From Hydrogenophilales bacterium RIFOXYD1_FULL_62_11 (GTDB lineage: Bacteria > Pseudomonadota > Gammaproteobacteria > Burkholderiales > Thiobacillaceae): DNA of 11,035 nt. Below, in pieces: positions 5,762 through 11,035 of this stretch. How positions within the stretch are numbered: position 1 is the first letter of the stretch; every line of letters starts with the position of its first letter. The notes beneath the pieces are model-generated. The model saw only the letters and a list, made by a program, of their open reading frames with translations, made no database searches and had not been told where the DNA came from. The stretch spans positions 43,325-54,359 of the forward strand of contig MGZO01000052.1 in the NCBI GenBank assembly GCA_001802655.1, written 5' to 3'. The position numbers and the translations under genes were made by a program.

Positions 5762-5802
5762 TCCAGCGGACGTTTTCAACGCCGCTGATCATTGCGTTAT
5801 AC
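5749..5802 (+). other. attC: Integron attC recombination site (54 bp)
   Basis: The canonical single-stranded attC layout is present with exact spacing. R'' is CTCTAAC (5749-5755), then a 5-nt spacer, L'' ATCCAGCG (5761-5768), a 14-nt variable terminal structure, L' CGCTGAT (5783-5789), a 6-nt spacer, and R' GTTATAC (5796-5802). L'' pairs with L' except for one unpaired C, matching the extrahelical base that orients IntI recombination. The inner part continues as CGTT/AACG around a TTC loop. R'' and R' pair imperfectly and R' departs from GTTRRRY at one position. Recombination would fall after G5796. No integrase gene is in the window. Confidence 0.87.
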
Positions 5803-5820
5803 ATTCAGGTCTCGCACATC

Positions 5821-6297
5821 ATGAATAGAAGCCAAGTTCTCGCAGCTCTTGAAAACACTCAATGGGCCTACGCGCTAAATGATCAAGCGCATGCTTTGCA
5901 GGATCTTGCTCAACGCATAGCCAGAACCGGGCGGCTGAACAGATCACTTATTTCATATTCAAATCTTGTGGCAGGCGTTCGCTTCCAGTTTCCGAATGTC
6001 AACAATGGCGAGCCATTCGAGATAGACACGCACAACTGGCATGGCCTTCATCGAAGAATAATTGGTGACCTTTTGGGATACTTGTCGTACTTGTCGTATC
6101 GAGATTACGACTTCATGGCTAGTGCACTTGTCGCTGGCCTAGTCGAAAACAGACCAAGCGAAATTTTCTTTGAATGGATGCAGTCGCTTGGGGCGCTTCC
6201 TAGTCTTTCGGAAAATGCAATTACTGAGTTTTGGGTTAACGAAGTGAATAAGGCTGTTAATTGGTACCGACAAAACCCTCAGGGGTTCCATGTATAA
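5821..6297 (+). CDS. Hypothetical protein, second cassette ORF (158 aa)
   Basis: Unrecognised 158-aa soluble, largely helical protein that starts 18 bp after the attC site; AGGT at 5807-5810 is a weak, distant ribosome binding site. It has no signal peptide or catalytic motif. Residues ~70-100 contain HNWHGLHRRIIGDLLGYLSY with several His, followed by an in-frame 9-bp tandem duplication (TACTTGTCG at 6079-6087 and 6088-6096) giving YLSYLS. As a cassette gene it should end in its own attC beginning with GTATAAC, the complement of the GTTATAC at its 5' side. The sequence at its stop is GTATAAG (6292-6298), after which a DUF1016 fragment begins in the same frame. The cassette end therefore seems to have been cut off right at R''. 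Function unknown. Confidence 0.75.
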   Translation: MNRSQVLAALENTQWAYALNDQAHALQDLAQRIARTGRLNRSLISYSNLVAGVRFQFPNVNNGEPFEIDTHNWHGLHRRIIGDLLGYLSYLSYRDYDFMASALVAGLVENRPSEIFFEWMQSLGALPSLSENAITEFWVNEVNKAVNWYRQNPQGFHV

Positions 6298-6507
6298 GAG
6301 TGCTGGGGCGCCAAGGTGATTGAGCGGCTGGCGCATAATCTGCGCACGGCCTTTCCGGAGATGAAGGGTTTTTCCCGCGCCAACCTGATGTATATGCGCG
6401 CCTTTGCCGAGGCTTGGCCGGATGCCGAAATTGTCCAACAGGCTGTTGGACAACTATCTTGGGGGCATAACCTGGTGCTGCTCACCAGTCAAACCCAGCG
6501 CAGCTGA
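6298..6507 (+). pseudogene. DUF1016 (YhcG-type nuclease) N-terminal fragment
   Basis: After the previous stop the same frame reads WGAKVIERLAHNLRTAFPEM, then KGFSRANLMYMRAFAEAWPD and QLSWGHNLVLL before ending in TSQTQRS and a stop at 6505-6507. These are hallmark segments of the DUF1016 N-terminal helical domain found in YhcG-type proteins, which normally continue with 'DK(L)' and a C-terminal PD-(D/E)XK nuclease-like domain for ~340 residues in all. Only ~65 residues remain: the gene is truncated at both ends, with no start codon of its own except a GTG at 6316. It marks the right edge of the accessory segment and is surely inactive as a nuclease. Recognition is from memory but the motif match is long. 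Confidence 0.85.
6431..6453. repeat. Perfect 10-bp inverted repeat inside the DUF1016 fragment
   Basis: TTGTCCAACA (6431-6440) and TGTTGGACAA (6444-6453) are perfect arms around a GGC loop. The segment also encodes the usual family residues IVQQAV-QL, so it may be a coding coincidence. Confidence 0.8.
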
Positions 6508-6523
6508 TCCCTATGCCCCACCA

Positions 6524-7000
6524 ATGAACCCCGCCTACGCCCAAACCCTTCGCGCGCTTCTGCAAACCCAACAAGTTGCAGCCCTCGGCACGCTGCACAC
6601 TGGCCAACCGTATGTGTCCATGGTGCCCTTCGCCATGCTGCCCGGCGGCTCGGGTTTCGTCATTCATGTCAGCCAGCTCGCGGCGCACACCAGGGACATG
6701 CTGTTGAGTCCGCACGTGAGTCTCCTGGTCGTCGCGCCGCCGACGCCCGATGTGCCGGTTCAGGCATTGGCCCGGATCACGGTGCAAGGTCGGGCGGTGC
6801 AATATGCCGACGCGACGGAAGGCCATGCCGAGGCCAAGGCTGCCTACCTGTCCCGCTTTCCCCAGAGCGCGGAGTTGTTCGGCTTTGCCGACTTTTCCCT
6901 GTTCGCCATCTGGCCGGAGTCGATCCGCTTCGTCGGCGGGTTTGCCCAGGCCACGACCCTTTCGCCGGAAACGCTTGCCGAAGTGATGGGCGAAGGCTGA
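6524..7000 (+). CDS. Pyridoxamine 5'-phosphate oxidase-like FMN-binding split-barrel protein (158 aa)
   Basis: Small cytosolic flavin- or haem-binding split-barrel protein of the PNPOx-like superfamily. Recognisable segments are QVAALGTLHTGQPYVSMVPF (~residues 18-37), HVSQLAAHTRDMLLSPHVSL (~48-67) and ARITVQGRAV (~83-92). A final WPESIRFVGGFAQATTL resembles the region that in HugZ-like proteins closes the barrel. At 158 aa it holds the barrel alone, without the DUF2470 domain of full-length HugZ. The substrate is unknown; FMN/F420-type reductase or haem-related roles are possible. I start at ATG 6524 because family similarity begins there; the longer in-frame start at 6404 would run through the DUF1016 remnant. 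No clear ribosome binding site is visible. G/C-rich codon use returns here, so this is core DNA again. Confidence 0.85.
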   Translation: MNPAYAQTLRALLQTQQVAALGTLHTGQPYVSMVPFAMLPGGSGFVIHVSQLAAHTRDMLLSPHVSLLVVAPPTPDVPVQALARITVQGRAVQYADATEGHAEAKAAYLSRFPQSAELFGFADFSLFAIWPESIRFVGGFAQATTLSPETLAEVMGEG

Positions 7001-7157
7001 GCCCTCGGTTTCGTTTATCTTTTTGGGGCCGGACTCTGCGTGCCTAAAACACGTCATCTGTTGGGCGCTGCGCGAACGCTTGAGGCGGCGGGAATCTGCA
7101 AATTCAAGGCTGAATCAGGCGCATTAATACATGGAATGCGTGAGGCCGAATTCCCCC

Positions 7158-7185
7158 TTGACTGGCACTCAACCGGGTCTATACA
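7158..7185 (+). promoter_or_regulatory. Sigma70-type promoter for the carbonic anhydrase gene
   Basis: TTGACT at 7158-7163 and TATACA at 7180-7185 are separated by 16 bp, each one or two bases from consensus. Transcription would start near 7192, leaving a ~45-nt leader that includes the strong AAGGAGGGG Shine-Dalgarno (7225-7233) of the gene starting at 7239. Confidence 0.65.
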
Positions 7186-7238
7186 GCCGTATGGTCAGCG
7201 ACCGCTGAGGATTACAACATCACTAAGGAGGGGTAATC

Positions 7239-7898
7239 ATGGCGAACTTGAATACCGATCAATACCTGGAAAACAACAAGCGATATGCAAGTGGTGAGGC
7301 GGTGCATAAACCGGCTTATCCAGGCAAGCAGCCCATCCAGCCATCCCGGCATGTTGCCGTTGTGGCCTGCATGGACGCCCGGCTTGATGTCGAGGATCTT
7401 CTCGGCCTGCAGACCGGCGAGGCGCATATCATTCGCAATGCCGGCGGTGTCGTGACGGACGACGCCATTCGGTGCCTGATCATTTCCCATCACCTGCTGA
7501 ACACGAACGAGATCATCCTCATTCACCACACGCGTTGCGGCATGCTCGCTTTCACGGATGATTTGCTCAAAGCCGGGCTGGAGGGTGACGAAGCGGCCGA
7601 GAAATTGCTGGGCCAGGCAACGGGGCGTGCATTCGTGAAAACCGGGAAATCGTCGTCGTCTCCGGTGGCGTTCCATGCATTTCGCGGGCAGCTTCAACCG
7701 TTGGACGCGCCACGCGATGCCCAAAGCACGGAGCGACTGGAGTGGGATGTGCGCAGGGGCATGTCAACGATCATGAACCACCCCTGGATCCCCACCAGTG
7801 GTCCCGATGCAATCACGGTGCGTGGCTTTATCTACGACGTAGATAGCGGAAAACTCGAAGAAGTCACGTATCCAGGGCCGATGGGTTCGATCGGCTGA
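7239..7898 (+). CDS. Beta-class carbonic anhydrase-like protein (219 aa)
   Basis: Predicted zinc enzyme for reversible CO2 hydration in the cytosol. The zinc site is visible: C44-M-D46-A-R48 (the CxDxR motif) and H97-T-R-C100 (HxxC), with IIRNAGG (64-70) between them and VRGFIYDVDSGKLEEV at the C-terminus as in the family. At 219 aa it is longer than small relatives of ~165 aa: the region ~112-165 carries extra sequence including KTGKSSSSP and a Gln/Asp-rich stretch, probably a loop insertion. The usual HHTDCGM is HHTRCGM here, Arg replacing Asp beside the zinc Cys, so activity or regulation may differ. The gene is preceded by a good promoter and Shine-Dalgarno (5-nt spacing) and looks monocistronic. 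Family call secure, catalytic activity likely but unproven. Confidence 0.92.
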   Translation: MANLNTDQYLENNKRYASGEAVHKPAYPGKQPIQPSRHVAVVACMDARLDVEDLLGLQTGEAHIIRNAGGVVTDDAIRCLIISHHLLNTNEIILIHHTRCGMLAFTDDLLKAGLEGDEAAEKLLGQATGRAFVKTGKSSSSPVAFHAFRGQLQPLDAPRDAQSTERLEWDVRRGMSTIMNHPWIPTSGPDAITVRGFIYDVDSGKLEEVTYPGPMGSIG

Positions 7899-7971
7899 AA
7901 GGCTGCTGTATTGGCGCGTTTTCCTGGAAACCGAATACGGTAGTCGGGTAGACCTTGAGTTGGCCATGGGT

Positions 7972-8025
7972 ACTATTGGGGTCGGCTTCGCATGGTTTTT
8001 TTATTGCGAAGCCGACCCCTTTAGT
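7972..8025. repeat. GGGGTC/GACCCC palindrome (element 2)
   Basis: Perfect 15-bp arms GGGGTCGGCTTCGCA (7978-7992) and TGCGAAGCCGACCCC (8005-8019) enclose a 12-nt T-rich loop. After a 2-bp mismatch the stem extends 4 bp further (7972-7975 with 8022-8025). The outer six bases equal those of element 1, but the inner arm differs. The T run is in the loop instead of after the stem, so a terminator role is doubtful. It lies between two genes. Confidence 0.9.
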
Positions 8026-8060
8026 TGGTTTTCTCTGCCACCTCAAACGGAGCTTTCCAG

Positions 8061-8630
8061 TTGACCGAATCACCCCCCACCCACAGCGACGGTGCGACCG
8101 TCGTCATCACCCATCGAGTCCGCAGTGACAAGCACGCCGAGTATGAGCGCTGGCTGGAGGAGATCGCACCCCTTTGCAGGGCGTCGCCGGGCCACCTGGA
8201 CTGGCACATCGTGCGCCCGATCCCGGGTGTCACAGAAACCTACACCGTGATCATCCGGTTCGATACGACAGCGCATCTCAGGAACTGGATGGAGTCGAGT
8301 GAGCGCGGTCGGCTCATCGAGAAGGTTCAGCCGTTGTTTGTCGGCGCCGATGACTTCTACATAAGCAGTGGTCTTGATTTTTGGTTCACTCCGGCGGGCG
8401 CCAAAGCGAAGTTGCCCGTGCGGTGGAAGCAATTCCTGCTCACGTGGTCAGCCATTTACCCGCTGGCACTTGGCGTACCCTTTGCTGTCTCCCCGCTACT
8501 TCGGTTCGTCGGGGCACCCGCAAGCCTGCCACTCATCACACTTGCGGTCACCGCCGTTGTGGTCTTCCTGATGGTTTACGTGGTCATGCCACGCTATACC
8601 CGCCTGGTGCAGCGGTGGCTATTCACGTAG
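8061..8630 (+). CDS. Antibiotic biosynthesis monooxygenase (ABM) domain protein with two C-terminal membrane helices (189 aa)
   Basis: Residues ~12-105 form an ABM-type ferredoxin-like domain: ATVVITHRVRSDKHAEYERW, then SPGHLDWHIVRPIPG, TYTVIIRFDTTAHLRNWMES and the SSGLDFWFTP segment. Two hydrophobic helices follow (~124-148 and ~153-176), ending in a basic VMPRYTRLVQRW tail, so the protein is probably anchored in the inner membrane with the domain cytosolic. ABM domains act as cofactor-free oxygenases or haem/quinone-handling folds; this membrane-fused subgroup is widespread in proteobacteria and has no assigned reaction that I know. I choose TTG 8061 because GGAG (8049-8052) sits 8 nt upstream; the earlier in-frame TTG at 8025 falls in the palindrome stem. 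A hairpin starts just after the stop. Confidence 0.85.
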   Translation: MTESPPTHSDGATVVITHRVRSDKHAEYERWLEEIAPLCRASPGHLDWHIVRPIPGVTETYTVIIRFDTTAHLRNWMESSERGRLIEKVQPLFVGADDFYISSGLDFWFTPAGAKAKLPVRWKQFLLTWSAIYPLALGVPFAVSPLLRFVGAPASLPLITLAVTAVVVFLMVYVVMPRYTRLVQRWLFT

Positions 8631-8631
8631 C

Positions 8632-8675
8632 AGGGCAGCCTGACCTTCGCCGCCATCTGTCAGGTCTTCTGCCCT
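8632..8675. terminator. Hairpin after the ABM gene, possible terminator or repeat
   Basis: AGGGCAG (8632-8638) pairs with CTGCCCT (8669-8675) and CCTGAC (8639-8644) with GTCAGG (8659-8664), leaving a 4-nt bulge (TCTT) on the right side. No T tract follows. It begins 1 bp after the stop codon. The right arm contains GTCAGGTCTT, also found in element 1. Confidence 0.45.
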
Positions 8676-8679
8676 AAAG

Positions 8680-8738
8680 CGTCAACGTTTGAGATCAGCG
8701 GCTATCGAGGGCAGTTCGCTGGGTCCAATGGGTTGGGC
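8680..8738 (-). other. attC: Degenerate integron attC-like site (minus strand, 59 bp)
   Basis: Read on the minus strand: R'' GCCCAAC (8738-8732, a perfect RYYYAAC), L'' region GACCCAGC (8725-8718), a variable middle, L' GCTGATC (8699-8693), a 6-nt spacer and R' GTTGACG (8686-8680). L'' and L' pair with one mismatch and one unpaired C, and the R''-L'' spacer is 6 instead of 5 nt. It starts 1 bp after the stop of the minus-strand gene. R'' is exactly complementary to GTTGGGC at that gene's 5' side (9215-9209), as expected for an integrated cassette. Confidence 0.65.
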
Positions 8739-8739
8739 C

Positions 8740-9186
8740 TCATTTTTGAGTTAGCGCCGATTGAACTTTTGCTCGATCGACGTATTTTTCAAAGGATGCG
8801 ACAGAACCGTTGACGTCCTGGTTGGTGAGCAGTTCCTGCATGGCGAGTTGACCCAGAACCGAAAACGACCCCTGAAGCGCACTACCGCCTTCTTTTTGTA
8901 CGGCACTTCGCGTTTGCACAGCGCAAGCCTCGCTCAATAAGCGAGTAACAAGAACGCCAACAGATCGCGATGTTTCATCTTTCGTTTCTTGCGTAAGGTT
9001 TGCCAAGGCGCGCATCTCAGGATGTGTGGCCATGGCCACAAACATCCATTTCGCCAGTTGCTTCCTATCTTTGCCACTTGTGTTGTCAGCTAGACAGGAA
9101 CTGAGCTGATCTGTGTACGGACCGGCGAACGTGGTGGCGCCATACAGACCAAGCAGCGCACCCAGGAGTATTGATTTGGTGTTCAT
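8740..9186 (-). CDS. Secreted hypothetical protein, minus-strand gene cassette (148 aa)
   Basis: The product begins MNTKSILLGALLGLYGATTFAGP, a clear Sec signal peptide with likely cleavage after TFA (residue ~21), so the mature ~127-aa protein is periplasmic or secreted. The mature part is mainly helical with two Cys (in SSCLADN and SEACAVQ) that could form a disulfide. I recall similar uncharacterised periplasmic proteins (SCLADNTSGKDRKQLAKW-type opening) but no function. The start is ATG 9186 instead of longer in-frame options because the signal peptide begins there; GGGA lies ~7 nt upstream. It is bounded by GTTGGGC (9215-9209) 22 nt before its start and the attC-like site just after its stop, so it looks like a 529-bp cassette (about 8686-9214) inserted opposite to its neighbours. 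Confidence 0.82.
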   Translation of the reverse strand: MNTKSILLGALLGLYGATTFAGPYTDQLSSCLADNTSGKDRKQLAKWMFVAMATHPEMRALANLTQETKDETSRSVGVLVTRLLSEACAVQTRSAVQKEGGSALQGSFSVLGQLAMQELLTNQDVNGSVASFEKYVDRAKVQSALTQK

Positions 9187-9208
9187 GTGTTTTCCCGAAG
9201 AATTTGAG

Positions 9209-9215
9209 GCCCAAC
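9209..9215 (-). other. Cassette 5' boundary core site GTTGGGC
   Basis: On the minus strand GTTGGGC matches GTTRRRY exactly and is complementary to the R'' GCCCAAC at the other end of the cassette. The expected crossover is between G9215 and T9214. To its upstream side a short GGGCG/CGCCC hairpin and TTTCAAC (9251-9245) may be a degenerate preceding attC, but the geometry is not standard. Confidence 0.6.
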
Positions 9216-9608
9216 GTTGTCGTAAGGGGCGTGCCGCCCACTGAGTTGAAACGAAGCCACCGAACCCTGATAAAAATGTAACTTCAAAACCGCCAACGAG
9301 TGGCACCTCTGTTTGACCTGCTTGCTGGTTTTTTGCCGCCCTGAATTTGCTGGACTCAATGATTTTACAAAAGACTTGTATTAGCGACCAGGATTGGGTT
9401 CCTTCCAGAGCGCCCTATACTCCACTACCGCAAGGAGCGCCTGGAGCCGATGCCATGATTGCGGACAGCTCCTCGTCTTGACCCCGGCGAAGAAACAATC
9501 CAGGTGCTGAAACCGGGCGTGTCGAGCCTGTTCATTTACCGCTGTTCTTCGAACTTGAGTCCACGCATCCATTCAAAGCAAAGGCGGGCATTTTAGAAAA
9601 GGGGCATC
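9216..9608. other. Intergenic region without an assignable gene (~390 bp)
   Basis: It contains the possible degenerate attC remnant next to the cassette boundary (9216-9251) and the leader of the universal stress gene. ORFs across 9300-9600 on either strand have no recognisable homology or consistent codon bias. I see no clear promoter for the stress-protein gene, though this stretch must contain it. Composition from about 9380 on is again GC-rich. Confidence 0.55.
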
Positions 9609-10445
9609 ATGCAAAATCTAACGCGCATCGTCGTCGCCACTGACTTCTCCATGCCCGCCAATGCCGCAGTCACACGCGCAGCCCTGCTCGCCCGACAACA
9701 TGGCGCGGAACTGCACCTGCTGCATGTGTTATCCCCCTTGGCGCTGTATCCCGGTCAGGCTATCGAGCCTGCCGCAAACGGCGATGCCAGACTCGCTGCC
9801 GCCCATAGTCAGCTCAACGCCACAGCCGGACGGCTGCTTGAGCGTTACGACATCCATATCCACATAGCGCAGCGTGTCGGCCGCGCGCATACCCGCATCG
9901 GTGAATATGCCAACGAAGTCGCCGCCGACCTGGTGGTGGCGGGCGTGCGGGGCGAGAATTCCCTGCTGAACCTGATGCTGGGCTCTACGGCCTGGCGCCT
10001 GCTACGTGTGTGCGAGTGTCCGGTGCTTGTCGTGCGCCATGTGCCCATCGGACCCTATTGTCGGGTACTGGCGGCGGTCGACTTCTTCCCGCATACCCAA
10101 GCCGTCTGCGATTGGGGCAAACAGATGGCCGGTGACGAACCGGTGCATGTGCTGCACGTGCTGGCGCCGCAAGATCAGGACGAACAGGCGAATGAGGGCA
10201 TGCGTGCCATTGCCGGAAATTTGATGAGCAATCTGCAATCAGACCTGCCCTACGCAACAGATGTCCATATCGATGTCGGTTATCCGCCCGTCCTGATTTT
10301 GCATCATGCTGCCCACTGGAATACGGATTTGATCGTGCTGGGGCGGCATGGCCTGGGTGGGCTGGAGGCGTGTTTACTGGGCAGCGTGAGCAAGGATGTG
10401 GCGCAGGCTGCAAATTGCGACGTGTTGTTGGTGTACGCAGACTGA
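9609..10445 (+). CDS. Tandem-domain universal stress protein (UspA family, 278 aa)
   Basis: Cytosolic stress protein with two fused Usp domains. Domain 1 (~1-145) begins LTRIVVATDFS and ends with the ATP-binding loop G112-x2-G115-x9-G125-S-T. Domain 2 (~150-278) begins CRVLAAVDFF and has G245-x2-G248-x9-G258-S. Both match G-2x-G-9x-G(S/T), so both halves should bind nucleotide. Tandem Usp proteins of this size are known in proteobacteria under oxygen limitation or starvation; the actual partner is not evident. A GGGG-type Shine-Dalgarno (AAAAGGGG, 9597-9604) precedes ATG 9609 by 4 nt. The gene is monocistronic and convergent with the truncated haemoglobin gene 117 bp away. Confidence 0.95.
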   Translation: MQNLTRIVVATDFSMPANAAVTRAALLARQHGAELHLLHVLSPLALYPGQAIEPAANGDARLAAAHSQLNATAGRLLERYDIHIHIAQRVGRAHTRIGEYANEVAADLVVAGVRGENSLLNLMLGSTAWRLLRVCECPVLVVRHVPIGPYCRVLAAVDFFPHTQAVCDWGKQMAGDEPVHVLHVLAPQDQDEQANEGMRAIAGNLMSNLQSDLPYATDVHIDVGYPPVLILHHAAHWNTDLIVLGRHGLGGLEACLLGSVSKDVAQAANCDVLLVYAD

Positions 10446-10562
10446 CTCACCCAGTACTCGCGAAACGGCAGCACAAACCAAGGAGAGTGAGCAAATAAAC
10501 GAGGGGGCGGCATGTGACCTGTCGGTCATTGCATGGCGCCCGGCCGCAGAGCGGCGTGCCCG
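10446..10562. other. Convergent intergenic gap
   Basis: The 117 bp between the converging stress-protein and haemoglobin genes hold GC-rich partial inverted repeats but no T-tailed hairpin that I would call a terminator. Confidence 0.5.
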
Positions 10563-10964
10563 CTACTCGGGCCGATTGCGCATGAAGTCCGCCGTCTTGA
10601 AGAAGGCGTGCTGCAGTTGCATCCGCAGGTCGTCTTCAAGCCCGACATCCTGCATGGCGCGCACCATGCAGCCCATCCATTGATCCCGCTCGCTGATGCC
10701 GATGGAAAAGGGCGCATGGCGGCGGCGCAGGATGGGCTGGCCGACGTGTTCGGCGAACAGTTTCGGTCCGCCCATCCACTCGCTCAAAAACCAGAACAGC
10801 TTGTTGCGCGATTCGCCCAGGTCCTGCGGGTGCAATTTGCGGATGCCGAAATAATCCGGGTCTTCGTCCATCAGGTCGTAGAAGCGGTCGACCAGTACGC
10901 GCACGCCTTGAGCCTCGCCAATGCGACCGTAGTGGGGGTTTGCGTTGACGATCTCAGGGTTCAT
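10563..10964 (-). CDS. Group II truncated haemoglobin (trHb2, 133 aa)
   Basis: Small cytosolic haem protein of the 2-on-2 globin fold, typically binding O2 or NO and linked to nitrosative or oxygen stress. Landmarks counted from Met at 10964: RVLVDRFYDLM with Tyr29 as B10, the FWFLSEWMGGP helix (57-67), GQPILRRRHAPF with His83 as the proximal F8 haem ligand, and DQWMGCM with Trp97 as G8, the group II marker. At 133 aa it has normal length. In-frame starts exist at ATG 10976 and TTG 11012; I prefer 10964 because family similarity (NANPHYGRIGE) begins right after it, and AGGA lies 11 nt upstream. It is convergent with the universal stress gene, and both fit response to low oxygen. The class is secure, the start is less so. 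Confidence 0.93.
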   Translation of the reverse strand: MNPEIVNANPHYGRIGEAQGVRVLVDRFYDLMDEDPDYFGIRKLHPQDLGESRNKLFWFLSEWMGGPKLFAEHVGQPILRRRHAPFSIGISERDQWMGCMVRAMQDVGLEDDLRMQLQHAFFKTADFMRNRPE

Positions 10965-11035
10965 GGTGACGGCCATCCTGGTTCGCGAAGGGGGCTGCTG
11001 GGTTTGCCGCAAGCGCCGATGGCGACACCTGCGGC

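Noticed and set aside
7040..7297. 85-aa plus-strand frame before the carbonic anhydrase gene
   Set aside because: It starts with GTG, overlaps the strong promoter, Shine-Dalgarno and start of the real gene in another frame, and has no recognisable product.
7978..8019. Palindrome as an intrinsic terminator for the carbonic anhydrase gene
   Set aside because: The T run lies in the loop, not after the stem, and the element is ~80 bp past the stop; its ends match another repeat instead.
8025..8060. Upstream TTG start at 8025 for the ABM-domain protein
   Set aside because: It falls in the palindrome stem without a ribosome binding site; TTG 8061 has GGAG at good spacing and matches where family similarity begins.
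9209..9251. Full attC preceding the inverted cassette (TTTCAAC ... GTTGGGC)
   Set aside because: A short GGGCG/CGCCC stem is present, but L''/L' spacing is not canonical and the L' candidate has no partner; kept only as a possible degenerate remnant.
9381..9572. 63-aa minus-strand frame upstream of the universal stress gene
   Set aside because: No family, no ribosome binding site and no supporting codon bias; I considered a transposase remnant but found no motif.
1..11035. CRISPR array, tRNA or rRNA gene
   Set aside because: No regularly spaced repeats, cloverleaf with CCA end, or rRNA signature sequence was seen on either strand.

Overview
The window looks like chromosome from a GC-rich proteobacterium. 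The best guess is a betaproteobacterium, judged from protein style and codon use alone; no marker gene settles it. Long stretches (about 1-3640, 6520-8630, 9600-11035) have strong G/C third-position bias. About 3650-6300 is clearly more A/T-rich with different codon use and reads as acquired accessory DNA.

Region 1 (1-3644): seven or possibly eight genes on the plus strand with short gaps, probably one operon. They are a 5'-truncated fumarylacetoacetate-hydrolase-family enzyme, an unknown protein, a Rieske ferredoxin like those of multicomponent monooxygenases (TmoC type), an unusual protein matching only the C-terminal body/HD part of CCA tRNA nucleotidyltransferase with the HD metal residues replaced, an unknown 123-aa protein, a four-repeat ankyrin protein, a possible 43-aa ORF overlapping it by ATGA, and an unknown 109-aa protein. 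The combination of orphan Cca body, Rieske and ankyrin protein is the least explained gene set here.

Region 2 (3645-6507): accessory segment. It opens with the start of an IS30-type transposase (minus strand, 11 codons plus its ribosome binding site), then an HNH-like zinc protein, a near-perfect 45-bp palindrome with GGGGTC/GACCCC ends, and a HEPN-like gene whose stop codon lies inside a textbook integron attC site (5749-5802). A second ORF starts just after that site and ends where its own attC should begin, cut off by a remnant of a DUF1016 (YhcG-type) gene. This looks like an integron-cassette remnant with no integrase in the window.

Region 3 (6508-8631): a pyridoxamine-phosphate-oxidase-like FMN split-barrel protein, a beta-carbonic anhydrase with a good sigma70 promoter, a second GGGGTC/GACCCC palindrome, and a membrane-anchored antibiotic-biosynthesis-monooxygenase-domain protein with a TTG start.

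Region 4 (8632-9608): a hairpin, then a minus-strand gene for a secreted protein flanked by GTTGGGC at its 5' side and an attC-like site with complementary GCCCAAC at its 3' side. This is a second, oppositely oriented cassette. About 390 bp follow without an assignable gene.

Region 5 (9609-11035): a tandem-domain universal stress protein and, convergent to it, a group II truncated haemoglobin; both suit life at changing oxygen levels.

Main points: two independent, oppositely oriented cassettes with attC geometry and no integrase; two related palindromes that may be a mobile repeat family; and an HD-inactivated Cca-body protein in a conserved-looking operon.
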